Source of the DNA: Desulforhabdus amnigena
GTDB lineage: Bacteria > Desulfobacterota > Syntrophobacteria > Syntrophobacterales > Syntrophobacteraceae
Assembly: GCF_027925305.1 (NCBI RefSeq)
Contig: NZ_BSDR01000001.1
Coordinates: 3,065,001 to 3,129,000, forward strand
Reading direction: 5' to 3'
Length of the DNA: 64,000 nt
The position numbers were made by a program, and so were the translations under genes. The notes under the pieces were generated by a model. That model made no database searches. It had not been told where the DNA came from and saw only the letters and a program-made list of their open reading frames with translations. Positions 8,786-17,769 of this stretch are shown in pieces. Every line of letters starts with the position of its first letter. The stretch's first letter is position 1.

Positions 8786-10912
8786 ATGCAGCCGTTGGCA
8801 AACGAGATAAAAGTCGCCATTTCATCGGACTTTTTGAAGGCCTTCTCCATGATCCCCCATAAGCAGCAGTCGAAGGTGCGGGAATTCTTGGAGAAGTTCC
8901 GGATGAACCCAGCTGCAGCTGTTATCAATTATGAAAAGATCCAGCAGTGCAAAGACCCAAATCTCCGGAGTGTCCGAATAGACAATACCTACCGTGGAAT
9001 TGTACTGAAGCCTGAAGTCGGTAACGTATTCCTGCTCCTGTGGGTGGATCATCACGACAAAGCCTACCAATGGGCCGAAAACAAAGTCTTCAGTATTCAT
9101 CCCGAAACCGGGGGCCTTCAGGTTGTAGATGTTCAGCAGGCAGCCCCCCCCTCTACCGCAGATACTGAAGATCAGCAGAAAGGCCTTTTTCATGATCTCA
9201 AGGATAAGCACCTTCTCCAGCTTGGCGTTCCCGAGGCATTTCTGCCACTCGTTCGCGGCATCAAGAACGAGGATGACCTGGACCGGCATGAGGCAGTGTT
9301 ACCTCAAGAAGCCTACGAAGCGCTTTTTCTCTATGCCGCCGGTTATTCCATTGAGGATGTTCTGAGGGAAGTGGAAAAGCAGGAAGTAGAAAAAGAAGTC
9401 GATACAGGTGACTTCATCAAAGCCCTTGAGAATCCTGACACGATGAGGCGTTTTCATGTCGTTGAAGATGCACTGGAATTGGCCGAAATCCTAAATGCTC
9501 CTCTGGAACAATGGCGAGTTTTCCTCCATCCGTCTCAAAGAAAGATTGTCGAAAAGCACGCCAATGGCCCGGTTCGTGTGCTGGGTGGCGCCGGGACCGG
9601 CAAGACCGTTTGCGCCATGCACAGGGCCAGGCACCTGGCTCAGAATGTCTTCAAGGCCGAAGGTGATCGGATTCTTTTCACGACTTTCACCAGAAATCTC
9701 GCCGCCGATATCCGTGAAAATCTGAGGAAGATCTGCCCCGTTGATGTTCTCAAGCGAATCGAAGTGGTGAACCTCGATGCATGGGTCTCTCAGTTTCTCA
9801 AGAAAAACGGATATGAGCATACCATCGTCTACGAGGACGACACCAGGGATTGCTGGACGAATGCTCTGAACGTTGCGCCTAAAGGCCTTGATTTGCCGGA
9901 GGCTTTCTACCGGGACGAGTGGGAGCAGATCATCCAGACTCAGGGGATCTCGTCTGGCGACGATTACATGAAAGCATCCAGGCTCGGCCGGGGGAGGAAG
10001 CTCAATCGTGTCGAGCGAAAAGCCATATGGCCCGTCTTCGAAGAGTACCGGGCGCAGCTCAATGAAAAAGGATATAAAGAAGCCATCGACGCTATTCGGG
10101 ATGCTCGGGTGATCCTGCAGAGCAAGGGCTCAGTCCTCCCTTACAAAGCCGTCATTGTCGATGAAGGCCAGGATATGGGTGCCGAAGCCTTCAAGCTGAT
10201 CCGACAGATGATTCCTGCCGATGGGAGCATGAACGATATCTTCATCGTGGGTGATGGCCATCAAAGGATTTACAGGCACAAGGTGGTATTGGGTCAGTGT
10301 GGGATCAACATCAAGGGCCGCAGCCACAAATTGAGGATCAACTACCGCACCACGGATGAGACAAGAAAGTGGGCCGTCAAGCTTCTTGAGGGTCGGAAAA
10401 TCGATGATCTGGATGCCGGCGTGGACGACCAAAAGGGATACAAAGCACTCCTTCACGGGAATCCTCCTCAGGTGGTGAACCTGCCATCCATGGCGGAGGA
10501 GACCGATTTCATTGTGAAGCATTTGAAGCAGCTGGAATCGGAGGGCGTTCCGATCAATTCAGTTTGCCTGGTCTGCCGAACACACGGTCTCCTGGTGCAA
10601 TATGAGGCAGCTTTACAATCTGCAGGGTTTACTACCTACCTCATCAAGAGAAGTGCGGCCGAGAACCGCAGTACACCGGGACTTCGGCTTGCTACCATGC
10701 ACCGAGTCAAGGGGCTCGAATTCGATCACCTCATTATCGCGGGAGTCAACGAAGGGATCGTGCCTCTGCAAATGGTCCTGGAGGGTCAGGACAATCCCTT
10801 GGCCGTCGAGGAGAACGAACTGAGGGAAAGGGCTCTGCTTTATGTTGCTGCAACAAGAGCGAAGAAGAATGTCTTGGTAACCAGCTTTGGGAAGAAGAGT
10901 CGGTTAATATGA
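8786..10912 (+). CDS. UvrD/Rep-family helicase with N-terminal RelE/ParE-like domain
   Basis: ATG 8786 follows a GAGGAGAGG ribosome binding site, giving 708 residues. Residues ~1-100 (FLKAFSMIPHKQQSKVREFLEK ... RGIVLKPEVGNVFLLLWVDHHDKAYQWA) match the RelE/ParE toxin fold. A linker follows, then a superfamily 1A helicase: Walker A GGAGTGKT near 267, motif II DEGQDM near 459, GDGHQRIY motif III, MHRVKGLEFD near 637, and VAATRAKKNV near 686. It is the last gene of the left-hand operon. The RelE-like fold in such helicases may act as a nucleic-acid-binding or nuclease module; here it could function together with the DUF1998 helicase in defence. Whether RNase residues are retained is not decided from sequence alone. 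Confidence 0.85.
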   Translation: MQPLANEIKVAISSDFLKAFSMIPHKQQSKVREFLEKFRMNPAAAVINYEKIQQCKDPNLRSVRIDNTYRGIVLKPEVGNVFLLLWVDHHDKAYQWAENKVFSIHPETGGLQVVDVQQAAPPSTADTEDQQKGLFHDLKDKHLLQLGVPEAFLPLVRGIKNEDDLDRHEAVLPQEAYEALFLYAAGYSIEDVLREVEKQEVEKEVDTGDFIKALENPDTMRRFHVVEDALELAEILNAPLEQWRVFLHPSQRKIVEKHANGPVRVLGGAGTGKTVCAMHRARHLAQNVFKAEGDRILFTTFTRNLAADIRENLRKICPVDVLKRIEVVNLDAWVSQFLKKNGYEHTIVYEDDTRDCWTNALNVAPKGLDLPEAFYRDEWEQIIQTQGISSGDDYMKASRLGRGRKLNRVERKAIWPVFEEYRAQLNEKGYKEAIDAIRDARVILQSKGSVLPYKAVIVDEGQDMGAEAFKLIRQMIPADGSMNDIFIVGDGHQRIYRHKVVLGQCGINIKGRSHKLRINYRTTDETRKWAVKLLEGRKIDDLDAGVDDQKGYKALLHGNPPQVVNLPSMAEETDFIVKHLKQLESEGVPINSVCLVCRTHGLLVQYEAALQSAGFTTYLIKRSAAENRSTPGLRLATMHRVKGLEFDHLIIAGVNEGIVPLQMVLEGQDNPLAVEENELRERALLYVAATRAKKNVLVTSFGKKSRLI

Positions 10913-11064
10913 TTTGTTTCAGCCCCTTCTATAATGCCGATGCTAACGAGGATCAAGCAGAAATGCCGAATCTTACAAGTCTTCATGAGTAGAGACATGG
11001 GCAAACACTGAACGCTTTGACCTACGACTTCCACCTAATCCTTTTTCATTTGCGTATCGAGGCA

Positions 11065-11314
11065 TCACATCGACGTTATGCCAAAAATCATTTGCCGGCT
11101 CAGCTTGATAAGTTCGCGAACCAATTTCCTTGCCTCTATAGCCTCGCGGGAATACCGACCATGCTTGAAAGCATTTTTGTTACCCTTCGGCGCCCCTGTG
11201 CTTTTCCCTCCGTGGAGGCGGCAACGCCCGTTCTTCATCGCCGGATTCCGACAACTCCAGCCGCTCCGGGGTTTCGCACCACACTTTTTGGCCTTCTGGA
11301 AGCTCCAATGTAAC
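11065..11314 (-). pseudogene. HGGxSTG-type small protein, 5' end lost to IS4 remnant
   Basis: On the minus strand the frame encodes CGAKPRSGWSCRNPAMKNG then CRLHGGKSTGAPKGNKNAFK and a helical tail ending at 11065. This is the conserved core of a widespread small protein with paired cysteines and an HGGxSTG(x)PKGNKNA motif, often found near phage or mobile genes. There is no start codon in frame before the break at about 11314, where IS4-family sequence begins, so the 5' end was cut off. It is a relic of unknown function. Confidence 0.6.
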
Positions 11315-11884
11315 CTACGGAGAGACTGCCGGTTAGACTCGTAGCCTCCCCTGTGCCTGCAAACATTGCCCAGATAGGGCGAAGAAAGCTCCTCAAGAAG
11401 GACAGAAGGTCCAATCCTACGAAAGAGCAACTCGAACTCCTTGGATGGGATATATTCCTCAGCAATGTTGGGGAGGATATCTGGGATAGCCTGACTGCAT
11501 GCAGAATCTATGGCATCCGTTGGAGAATAGAGATTCTCTTTAAAGCATGGAAGAGTCACTTCTACTTCAACTCTTTCCCCCAGAAGGGGAGCAAGAGCTA
11601 TATCGAGCTTCTTGTCTACTCAAGGATTATCTTCATCACTCTCTTTCAGTCTTTCTTTGCAGAATTCGGCGCATATGCTTATGCCACTGAGGGCAAACAT
11701 CTCAGTCTTTTGAAATTTGCTCAGTTTATCCAAGAACATATCTGGGCTTTTATCCTTTTATTCCACTCATCTCAGATGCCAAATCTTTTCCTTGAACAGC
11801 TACTCAGGCATTGTGCCTATGAATCACGTCATGAAAGGAAAAACTACCATGAAAAACTCTCTAATTTCTTAACCTGACGCCAAT
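11315..11884 (+). mobile_element. IS4-family element remnant (right half only)
   Basis: These 570 bp are almost identical to 51297-51866 of the complete element. Homology starts abruptly at 11315 and runs through the right terminal repeat (CTTAACCTGACGCCAAT at 11868-11884). The left half is missing. The element ends against CCCCTCGAGGGG (11885-11896), the palindromic core of the local MITE, the same type of target used by the intact copy. Confidence 0.92.
11353..11877 (+). pseudogene. IS4-family transposase, C-terminal fragment
   Basis: The frame encodes the last ~174 residues of the IS4-type transposase, nearly identical to the complete protein at 50543-51859. It keeps the catalytic YREK-like segment (YGIRWRIEILFKAWKSHF) with the third acidic residue of the DDE triad, but lacks the region with the first two aspartates. 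A handful of substitutions (for example YFNSFP for HLNSLP) separate the two copies, so they diverged slightly. It cannot be active. Confidence 0.9.
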
Positions 11885-11944
11885 CCCCTCGAGGGGGACC
11901 AAGGGGGGTGTCGCAAAGTCCACAGGGGGTTTTCGGATAGGCTT
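11885..11944 (+). repeat. MITE right half (GAGCCTATCC family)
   Basis: Starts with the core CCCCTCGAGGGG, runs through GTGTCGCAAAGTCCACAG and ends GGATAGGCTT, followed by TAA as expected for this family's TNA target. The left half was removed together with the left half of the IS4 remnant. Confidence 0.85.
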
Positions 11945-12801
11945 TAAGTCTTGAACTGCCGAGATATCGGGAAAAATTCCCACAATATCGCGAGAAATTC
12001 CGCATCTCTTCCGCTTCTACTTTAGCCATCCAAGCAGATGCCCTGCAATAAAAGATAGTTAAATCCATGACTGCTCGCTTGTTTTCTCTGGTACTACTCT
12101 TGCCCTTGCTGCTGGTGGATCCTTCATCTCTTGTCCACCCTGTTGGTGCTGACTCGCCTGTTGGGTTGAAGGACTGAACGGATCTGCATGGCTACAGTAG
12201 TCCAATGGGGGGAACACACAATGGAAGTGCAGGGAAAGGCAGCATCTGGAATCATGAAAAGACTCAACAGTGACAAGGATAAGTGAGATCTTTTCCGCCC
12301 TCAATCCAGAGTTCATGCTGCGCTGTGGCAAAGATATGCCCCAGGAGCATGAAGAGGTCCTCGACGCCCTATTGAGGTGTGGCGCCCGCCGGACTCATCC
12401 GCAAACTCTGTGAAGTCGGCGCTCTCGTGAGCGGTTGCCATGGAAAAGACGGTTTTCGCTCCCGCTTGCAAAGAATCGGGATAGAAATACCCTTGACTCA
12501 ACCCACCATGCCTGTTACACAAAGAATCCTCGAAAATGGATTTTTCGTCGCTTCACTCGCACAACTCGTTCTTATCACTTCACTTATTTCACATCGGGGA
12601 ACGGACGCGGCATCTGAGGGAATATGAGCTTACTCGTGAAATTTGCGATACCTCTTGCGGAGCCGTCGCCGAAGCTATCATGGGTGAGAAGTTACTCTGC
12701 TCGAAGCGGACATGTCAAAACGAACTGCACACCAACGGGCATGAGAACTTCAAGATCATACTTCCGCTGGAAAGATACAAATCAAGGGTGGACATTAAAA
12801 G
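11945..12801. other. Gene-poor stretch with possible transposase relics
   Basis: No convincing intact gene. On the plus strand 12270-12390 encodes ISEIFSALNPEFMLRCGKDM followed by PQEHEEVLDALLRCGA, faintly like the N-terminus of IS91-type transposases, then hits a stop. A frame from 12536 to 12820 (94 codons) encodes a Cys-containing segment (EICDTSCGAVAEAIMGEKLL) of unknown identity that overlaps the start of the response regulator. Both readings are weak. Confidence 0.3.
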
Positions 12802-13443
12802 GTGGTTTCTATTCGCGTAGTTTTGGCTGATGATCACCCCTACATTCTCAGGGGCCTCGAGGACATTCTCAGAATGGAAGGGGACTTTGAAGTTTTGGCC
12901 TCGTGCACGAACGGCGAAGAAGCTTGTGAAGCCGTTCAGAAACATATTCCCGATATTCTTGTCCTCGATATCCGCATGCCCGGAAAGGACGGGATGACTG
13001 TTCTCAAGGAGATCCATGATCTTTGCATCCCGGTGAAGGTGGTGTTCTTGACGGCGGAGATCAGTGAAGAGGAAGTTCTCGAAAGTTTCCGCTTGGGGCT
13101 CAAGGCCATTGTATTGAAAGAAATGGCTCCTAAACTCCTGGTCCAGTGTCTGCGCAAAGTATACGCAGGGGAGGTGTGGATCGAGAGGCATTCATTCAGT
13201 AAGGCAATGGACAAATTGCTGCACTGTAAAGAACGCGCGAAGGAGGTGCAAGATCTCCTCACCGACCGGGAGATTGAAGTGGTTAAAATGATCGCACAGG
13301 GAGCCCGGAATACCGAGATTGCGGAGAGACTGTTTATTTCCGAAAGTACTGTCAAGAGACATTTATACAATATTTTTAAAAAGCTGAATATCGAGAGCCG
13401 CACTCAGTTAGCCCTCTATGCCAAGGATAAGTGTTTGAAATAA
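12802..13443 (+). CDS. NarL/FixJ-type response regulator
   Basis: 213 residues. It begins with an acidic pocket (LADDHP, residues 8-13), with phospho-acceptor Asp56 in LVLDIRMPGKDG, Thr near 87 (FLTAE) and Lys near 110 (VLKE). The C-terminal LuxR-type helix-turn-helix spans ~150-205 (LTDREIEVVKMIAQGARNTE, then ISESTVKRHLYNIFKKLNI). GTG 12802 is the likely start, with AAGGGTGG about 10 bp upstream. The HisKA_3 kinase at 17770-19479 is the nearest candidate partner, 4.3 kb away on the other strand. Signal and targets are unknown; the secreted subtilase and SdrD-like genes between them are possible targets. Confidence 0.92.
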   Translation: MVSIRVVLADDHPYILRGLEDILRMEGDFEVLASCTNGEEACEAVQKHIPDILVLDIRMPGKDGMTVLKEIHDLCIPVKVVFLTAEISEEEVLESFRLGLKAIVLKEMAPKLLVQCLRKVYAGEVWIERHSFSKAMDKLLHCKERAKEVQDLLTDREIEVVKMIAQGARNTEIAERLFISESTVKRHLYNIFKKLNIESRTQLALYAKDKCLK

Positions 13444-13557
13444 TTTTAATATTTTAAGTTAAGAATACAGAGGTAATTGCGTTTGATACGGTGGATCAGT
13501 GCAAAATTGAAAGCGCGCTTTCACCAGTGAGTATATCCTCATTCCGTATGTTTCCAG

Positions 13558-13588
13558 CCCGAATCCAGGCGAACCGCCTGGATTCGGG
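13558..13588. repeat. Extragenic palindrome, 14-bp stem
   Basis: CCCGAATCCAGGCG and its exact complement CGCCTGGATTCGGG are separated by 3 bases. Related GGATTCC/GGAATCC hairpins occur near 21960-21990 and 30825-30900, so this is a dispersed palindromic repeat, lying downstream of the response regulator and possibly acting as an RNA 3'-end stabiliser. Confidence 0.6.
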
Positions 13589-13699
13589 CTTCCGCCGGTA
13601 TGACGAAAAGCCATTCGGACACCCATCCATGTGGGGCGGTACAAAGGGAAAGGGAAATATGACAGTGTCGGACTAAAATTTCCCGAACACAGGGCCTCT

Positions 13700-15481
13700 C
13701 TATTTGTAAACGGTTATTCTTGCCTCGCCGGTATTCCCTGACGGATCTTTGGCCACAGTCCTGATCTCATGCGCCCCGGCCGCCGTTTTGTTGGTGTTCC
13801 AATTCCATGTCACAGAATTTTGGTTCGATACAGACTTCATGAGACTTCCATCTATATATACGCTGAGCTGCTCAACCGAGGCATCGTCCGAGGCGGTGGC
13901 CGTAATGGTCACCTTCATGGCAAGGGTTGCGCCGTTGGAGGGTGAAGAAATGACTACGGACGGCGGCGTCGTATCCAGCGCATTGTCTACATAAACCGAT
14001 ACCTCGTTCGATGATCCCACATTTCCTGAAGGATCATAGGCCAGGGCTTTGATGACGGCTATGCCGCCCGGATGCGTGGTCGAGTCCCAGCTGAAGCTGT
14101 ACGGGTTGCTCGTATCGGTCGCAAACAGGATCCCATCGATGTAAAGGTCCACTTTCGATACCCCGACATTGTCCGATGCGTTCACGTTGACTGGAACGGC
14201 ACCTTTCACCGTGGACCCGTTCGATGGTGAGGCGACGGAGACTGTCGGAGATGCCAGATCCTGCTGTGGAATCGAACCTCCCGCCGCAAGAACGCTCCGG
14301 TACGCATTGACTCTACCATAGCCGAAGTACGCGTCGAAACCGGCCGCACCGAGGTCGTCGGTGTTCTCTTCAAGTATTTTTACCACATCCGCGTTCGTCA
14401 ATGAGGGGTTCTGGGAGAAAATAAGAGCGATTACCCCCGCTGTAATGGGCGAGGAAAAAGAAGTGCCGCTTTTTCCACCATAGCCTCCCCCGTTTAAGGT
14501 GGTGTATATCCCCCATCCCGGCGCCGACACGTCCACCCAGTTGCCATAGTTGGAAAAACTTGCAAAGGCATCGGAGGAATCCGTTGCCGAGACTGCGACG
14601 ACGTTCGAACACGCCGCCGGATAACAGGGGGTACTGCTCGAGTAGTTGCACGCGGCCGCCACAACCACAGCTCCCTTGTTCCATGCATAGTTCACCGCGC
14701 TTTGCAGGGTGGAGGAACTGCTGGTCCCACCTATGCTTATATTGATCACCTTTATGCCCTTGTCTGCGGCATAGGTGACAGCCTGAGCGATGTTGCTGTA
14801 AGTCGCCGAGCCGGTAGAATCGGCCACCAAGAGCGGCATGATCGGATTTTGCCAGGCGACTCCGGCCACACCTGCCAGGTTGTTTGACATGGCCGCAGCC
14901 GAACCTGCAACGGCCGTCCCGTGTCCCTGGACGTCGTGGGTATCCGTATTCTTCCCCAAGAAATTGTAGCCGGGAAGGAGCTTACCGGAAAGGTCAGGGT
15001 GAGTCGGGTCCACGCCCGAGTCGACCACCGCAATGGGTACAGCTTCCGAACCAAAGGTGAGGTCCCACGCCTTGGGGGCGGAAATCTTCGCCAGGTGCCA
15101 CTGTGAAGCGTAGTATTGGTCGTTCGGCACTAGGGATAGCTGAGCCAGAAAGTTGTATTCGGCGAACTGGATGAGGGGATTGTTGGCGAGGGCCGTCCTG
15201 ACCTTTTCGACGGCCTGCGAAGGGACCTTTATTCTCAAAACCCCCAGTTGCTTGATCTCCTCCAGGGGGGACGCATCGCAATCGGCGAAGAGTTGGTCCA
15301 GTCTTCCCTTGGCAACCCCTGCGCGCGGTTGAATGAGCAGTTCATCCGCTACGAAACTTTCGCTTGCTCCAGTGAGATGACCAACGCCGGCAAACGCCGC
15401 GCCTTTCCAGAACAGGCAAAGTAAGCCAACCAGTAAGATCGTTTGAAGAGTTATTCCGCTCGCACACCGCTCCTTGCTCAT
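13700..15481 (-). CDS. Secreted subtilisin-like serine protease (S8) with Ig-like C-terminal repeats
   Basis: ATG at 15479-15481 is preceded by CGGAGG with 7-bp spacing, giving 593 residues. A signal peptide (residues ~1-31, TILLVGLLCLFWKGAAFA) is followed by an inhibitor-I9-like propeptide (~40-115). The catalytic domain has Asp154 (AVVDSGVD), His187 (GHGTAVAG), oxyanion Asn279 and Ser341 (GTSFSSP). The C-terminus carries two Big/Ig-like beta-sandwich repeats, each opening with PTVSVASPSNGSTV or PSVVISSPSNGAT and ending in DPSGNxG. It should be exported and may act on extracellular protein. The next gene upstream encodes another secreted protein in the same direction, but a terminator separates them. 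Confidence 0.93.
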   Translation of the reverse strand: MSKERCASGITLQTILLVGLLCLFWKGAAFAGVGHLTGASESFVADELLIQPRAGVAKGRLDQLFADCDASPLEEIKQLGVLRIKVPSQAVEKVRTALANNPLIQFAEYNFLAQLSLVPNDQYYASQWHLAKISAPKAWDLTFGSEAVPIAVVDSGVDPTHPDLSGKLLPGYNFLGKNTDTHDVQGHGTAVAGSAAAMSNNLAGVAGVAWQNPIMPLLVADSTGSATYSNIAQAVTYAADKGIKVINISIGGTSSSSTLQSAVNYAWNKGAVVVAAACNYSSSTPCYPAACSNVVAVSATDSSDAFASFSNYGNWVDVSAPGWGIYTTLNGGGYGGKSGTSFSSPITAGVIALIFSQNPSLTNADVVKILEENTDDLGAAGFDAYFGYGRVNAYRSVLAAGGSIPQQDLASPTVSVASPSNGSTVKGAVPVNVNASDNVGVSKVDLYIDGILFATDTSNPYSFSWDSTTHPGGIAVIKALAYDPSGNVGSSNEVSVYVDNALDTTPPSVVISSPSNGATLAMKVTITATASDDASVEQLSVYIDGSLMKSVSNQNSVTWNWNTNKTAAGAHEIRTVAKDPSGNTGEARITVYK

Positions 15482-15779
15482 GACTGCACCTCCGTTGCGT
15501 GTTTGTGATTTCAGAAACAGGCAATCCGAGCATGAGGCGATACCTGTTTCTTCGGCAACCCGGCCGTCCCGGAGTTCATGCCCGGGCCCTGTGGTTTTGC
15601 GTCCCCCGGTTGCCCGGGGTTTGCCCTTTCGGAAACTTTCCCTGGTTATCGGAAAAAAGGACGGAAAGGAAGAATAAAAGATGAGAGGAGAGTCCAAACA
15701 AAGTGCATTTTTTTGAGAGGGGGCAATCGGGTTCTTTTTCTTTTATCGGAAGGCCGACTCTGAGGTCCAATACAAAAGA

Positions 15780-15809
15780 AAGGGGCTTCCAAGCACCTGG
15801 AAGCCCCTT
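15780..15809 (-). terminator. Rho-independent terminator of the secreted SdrD-like gene
   Basis: The stem AAGGGGCTTCCA / TGGAAGCCCCTT has a 6-base loop, and on the minus strand is followed by TTTCTTTTG. It lies 60 bp past the stop of the gene at 15869-17146. Confidence 0.85.
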
Positions 15810-15868
15810 GCGTTGCGGTGTTAATGTGAAACTATCCTGCGAAATGTTGCCGTCTATTGCCCTTCTTG

Positions 15869-17146
15869 TTATTCAGAAAAAGTGAACGGACAAGGTTCCG
15901 ACTGCACGAAGTTCAAATTGTTGTTCGCTTTGTCGAGGGCCCTTTTCAAAGCCTCCTGATAATCCCGGTACGGAGAACCGGAGAGTGTAAGACCGTGGAG
16001 TCCCAGTTCCTCATTTGCTTCATTCATTACTTTCCCGACCTTTGCGAAGCCAAGGGCGTTGGCGCTGTTCGTGCCGGGAGCGTAAATCAAAGCACTGGCG
16101 CTGACAAATCCATTAAGAACGTTGAGTTCCATGGCGGCCAGTTGAGCCGAAAGCATATACGCCATGTTTGTTGCGGTCGCACTCAGGAGCCACGAACGGA
16201 AGGCCGCATAACTTGCCGGGTCGAAATCGGTGCCGTCCGCATTGCGAAGGTTTAAGCCGACCATAAGGGCCAGATCGTCAGCTCCGAAGAGAGCCTGACC
16301 ATTCCTGTTGGACCAGAATCCCAGTGTGCGTCCTCCCCCGGCGCCAAGGCAAAGGTTGCCGAATTCGACCGTCTTGTCGTCCCCATCGCTCAAAGAGACC
16401 GCAAACGATGTCGCCGTCGTAGACATCCATCCCGACTCAACAGGCATATACTCGCTCACGGTGTAATCATCCGGCTCAACCACAACATGCACCGGGGTAT
16501 AGCGATCGATGTCGATTCCATCTGTGATGCGGACTTTCCAGCCGTCCAAATAGACCTCATCGTCGTCTTTGGATCCATCAGCGTTCGCGTCATAGAATTT
16601 CAGGACATTCAAAGTGGCCTCTTCCTGCACGCCTCCACCACCGCTCTTGACCTTGAAATTGTCCGTCTTTGTCGAATCGTTGTCAAAAGTGGCCACAGTG
16701 CTGACCCAGACCTTGTACTCGCCCCCCGGGTTCGGTGTATCGTCATAGCCGCCGGTACCGTTCGATGCTTTGATGAGAATTGCCCACAACTGGTAACACG
16801 CATCGAATTCACCGTCGGTCACATGTACCGGAGTGTCGTTACCACTGCCTACGCTAGTCCCAAGGAGGGTGCCGTCAGGAGCTGTCACCTTGACGTAATA
16901 AAAGTCGTCGGGAAGCCCGGCAGCCCCGGGATACGAAGGTCCGCCATTCAGGTAAACATCCTCTTTGTCAGCATAAATGTTGAGATCAACCCCACTGCAC
17001 GTGCTGTCGGTCGTAAAAATCGCTCCCGGCAGGGGCGGCGCAGCATGAAGAACCCCGCCCGCCATGAGGAGCCATCCAACGGCCAACATTACGGAGACAA
17101 AAAGGGGCTTCCAAGAGCGGATTTTGAATAAACTTTGTGTGTTCAT
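15869..17146 (-). CDS. Secreted protein with SdrD/Cna-B-like domain
   Basis: 425 residues with an N-terminal signal peptide (basic start, then VMLAVGWLLMAGGVLHAAPP, cleavage near residue 36). Residues ~37-165 form a beta-rich region. Residues ~180-265 resemble an SdrD/Cna-B prealbumin-like repeat (TLNVLKFYDANADGSKDDDE and later WKVRIT, YTVSEYMP). After a glycine-rich linker comes the segment GGGRTLGFWSNRNGQALFG, a pattern that recurs in secreted proteins of Deltaproteobacteria. No sortase or autotransporter signal is visible, so its surface anchoring is unclear. The gene ends at a clear terminator. Function is not known; a structural or adhesive role is inferred. Confidence 0.75.
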   Translation of the reverse strand: MNTQSLFKIRSWKPLFVSVMLAVGWLLMAGGVLHAAPPLPGAIFTTDSTCSGVDLNIYADKEDVYLNGGPSYPGAAGLPDDFYYVKVTAPDGTLLGTSVGSGNDTPVHVTDGEFDACYQLWAILIKASNGTGGYDDTPNPGGEYKVWVSTVATFDNDSTKTDNFKVKSGGGGVQEEATLNVLKFYDANADGSKDDDEVYLDGWKVRITDGIDIDRYTPVHVVVEPDDYTVSEYMPVESGWMSTTATSFAVSLSDGDDKTVEFGNLCLGAGGGRTLGFWSNRNGQALFGADDLALMVGLNLRNADGTDFDPASYAAFRSWLLSATATNMAYMLSAQLAAMELNVLNGFVSASALIYAPGTNSANALGFAKVGKVMNEANEELGLHGLTLSGSPYRDYQEALKRALDKANNNLNFVQSEPCPFTFSE

Positions 17147-17769
17147 TGCTGTCCTCCTTCCTGACAGATCGGCCTAAAGTAAACGTTCATGCTCTCTTGC
17201 CTCTTTACAGATTGCGCAGAAATTCAAAAATGGCTGCCTATTACGAGGTCTCTTTGTTCTCTGCGCCCTTTGAACTCTGCCGTGAACACCTACCGGCCTT
17301 CTATACGAAGAACCCTTACAAAGCGGCATCGGAACTCCGAGGTTAATGGGAGCTCCACGCACGCAAAAAGGTCTTTTGTTTGAAATCACTACATTTCCCT
17401 GGTTAGACTAATTCTAAGGTGGTGGATTCAAGGAGTGAATACAACGAAGAGGCACTTTTTCTATCACTCAAGGGAGTAGAATTCTACGACTTTAGTCGTA
17501 ATTCATGGAACTAATAGCGCTATGCAGCAAAAACGGGTTTAGGAGCAAACCTCCTAAGAGCCGGGCGTGGTGGGGTTTTGCTGGTGCGGCAGGCTGTTTT
17601 CGAGTGCGAAGCTTTAAATATGCTCTTGAACGGGCTTCAAAGCTTCTTCCCGGTTGTACAAGATGCCGCGATTTCGAAACCTTCTTCCCTGCGGAAGAAG
17701 CTCTCAAGACCGCTGAGAATGAGTGGGTGCCCTTCAGTCAGTAGCAGTCGAATGACAGTTTTTTTGCCC
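17147..17769. other. Intergenic region with small palindrome
   Basis: No gene recognised in 620 bp between the 3' end of the kinase and the 5' end of the secreted protein. TACGACT-TT-AGTCGTA at 17485-17500 is a perfect 7-bp inverted repeat. The stretch 17505-17744 is open on both strands (KQPAAPAKPHHARLLGGLLL on the minus strand), which looks like a dispersed repeat rather than a gene, but I could not confirm a second copy in the window. Confidence 0.35.

Noticed and set aside
11065-11559. A 164-codon minus-strand frame reading through the IS4 remnant
   Set aside because: Only the part before 11314 is a recognisable protein; the N-terminal half is antisense to the transposase.
12379-12627. 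Short overlapping frames before the response regulator as genes
   Set aside because: No ribosome sites, no similarity and composition unlike the neighbours; at best relics.
13500-13700. CRISPR array
   Set aside because: The palindrome here and the 144-bp repeats at 55845 lack regular short repeats with unique spacers; no cas genes seen.
15499-15763. Basic small frames upstream of the subtilase
   Set aside because: Antisense to its leader with no ribosome sites or conservation.
17505-17744. A 79-codon frame after the secreted protein genes
   Set aside because: Open on both strands, no start signal, and looks like repeat-derived sequence.
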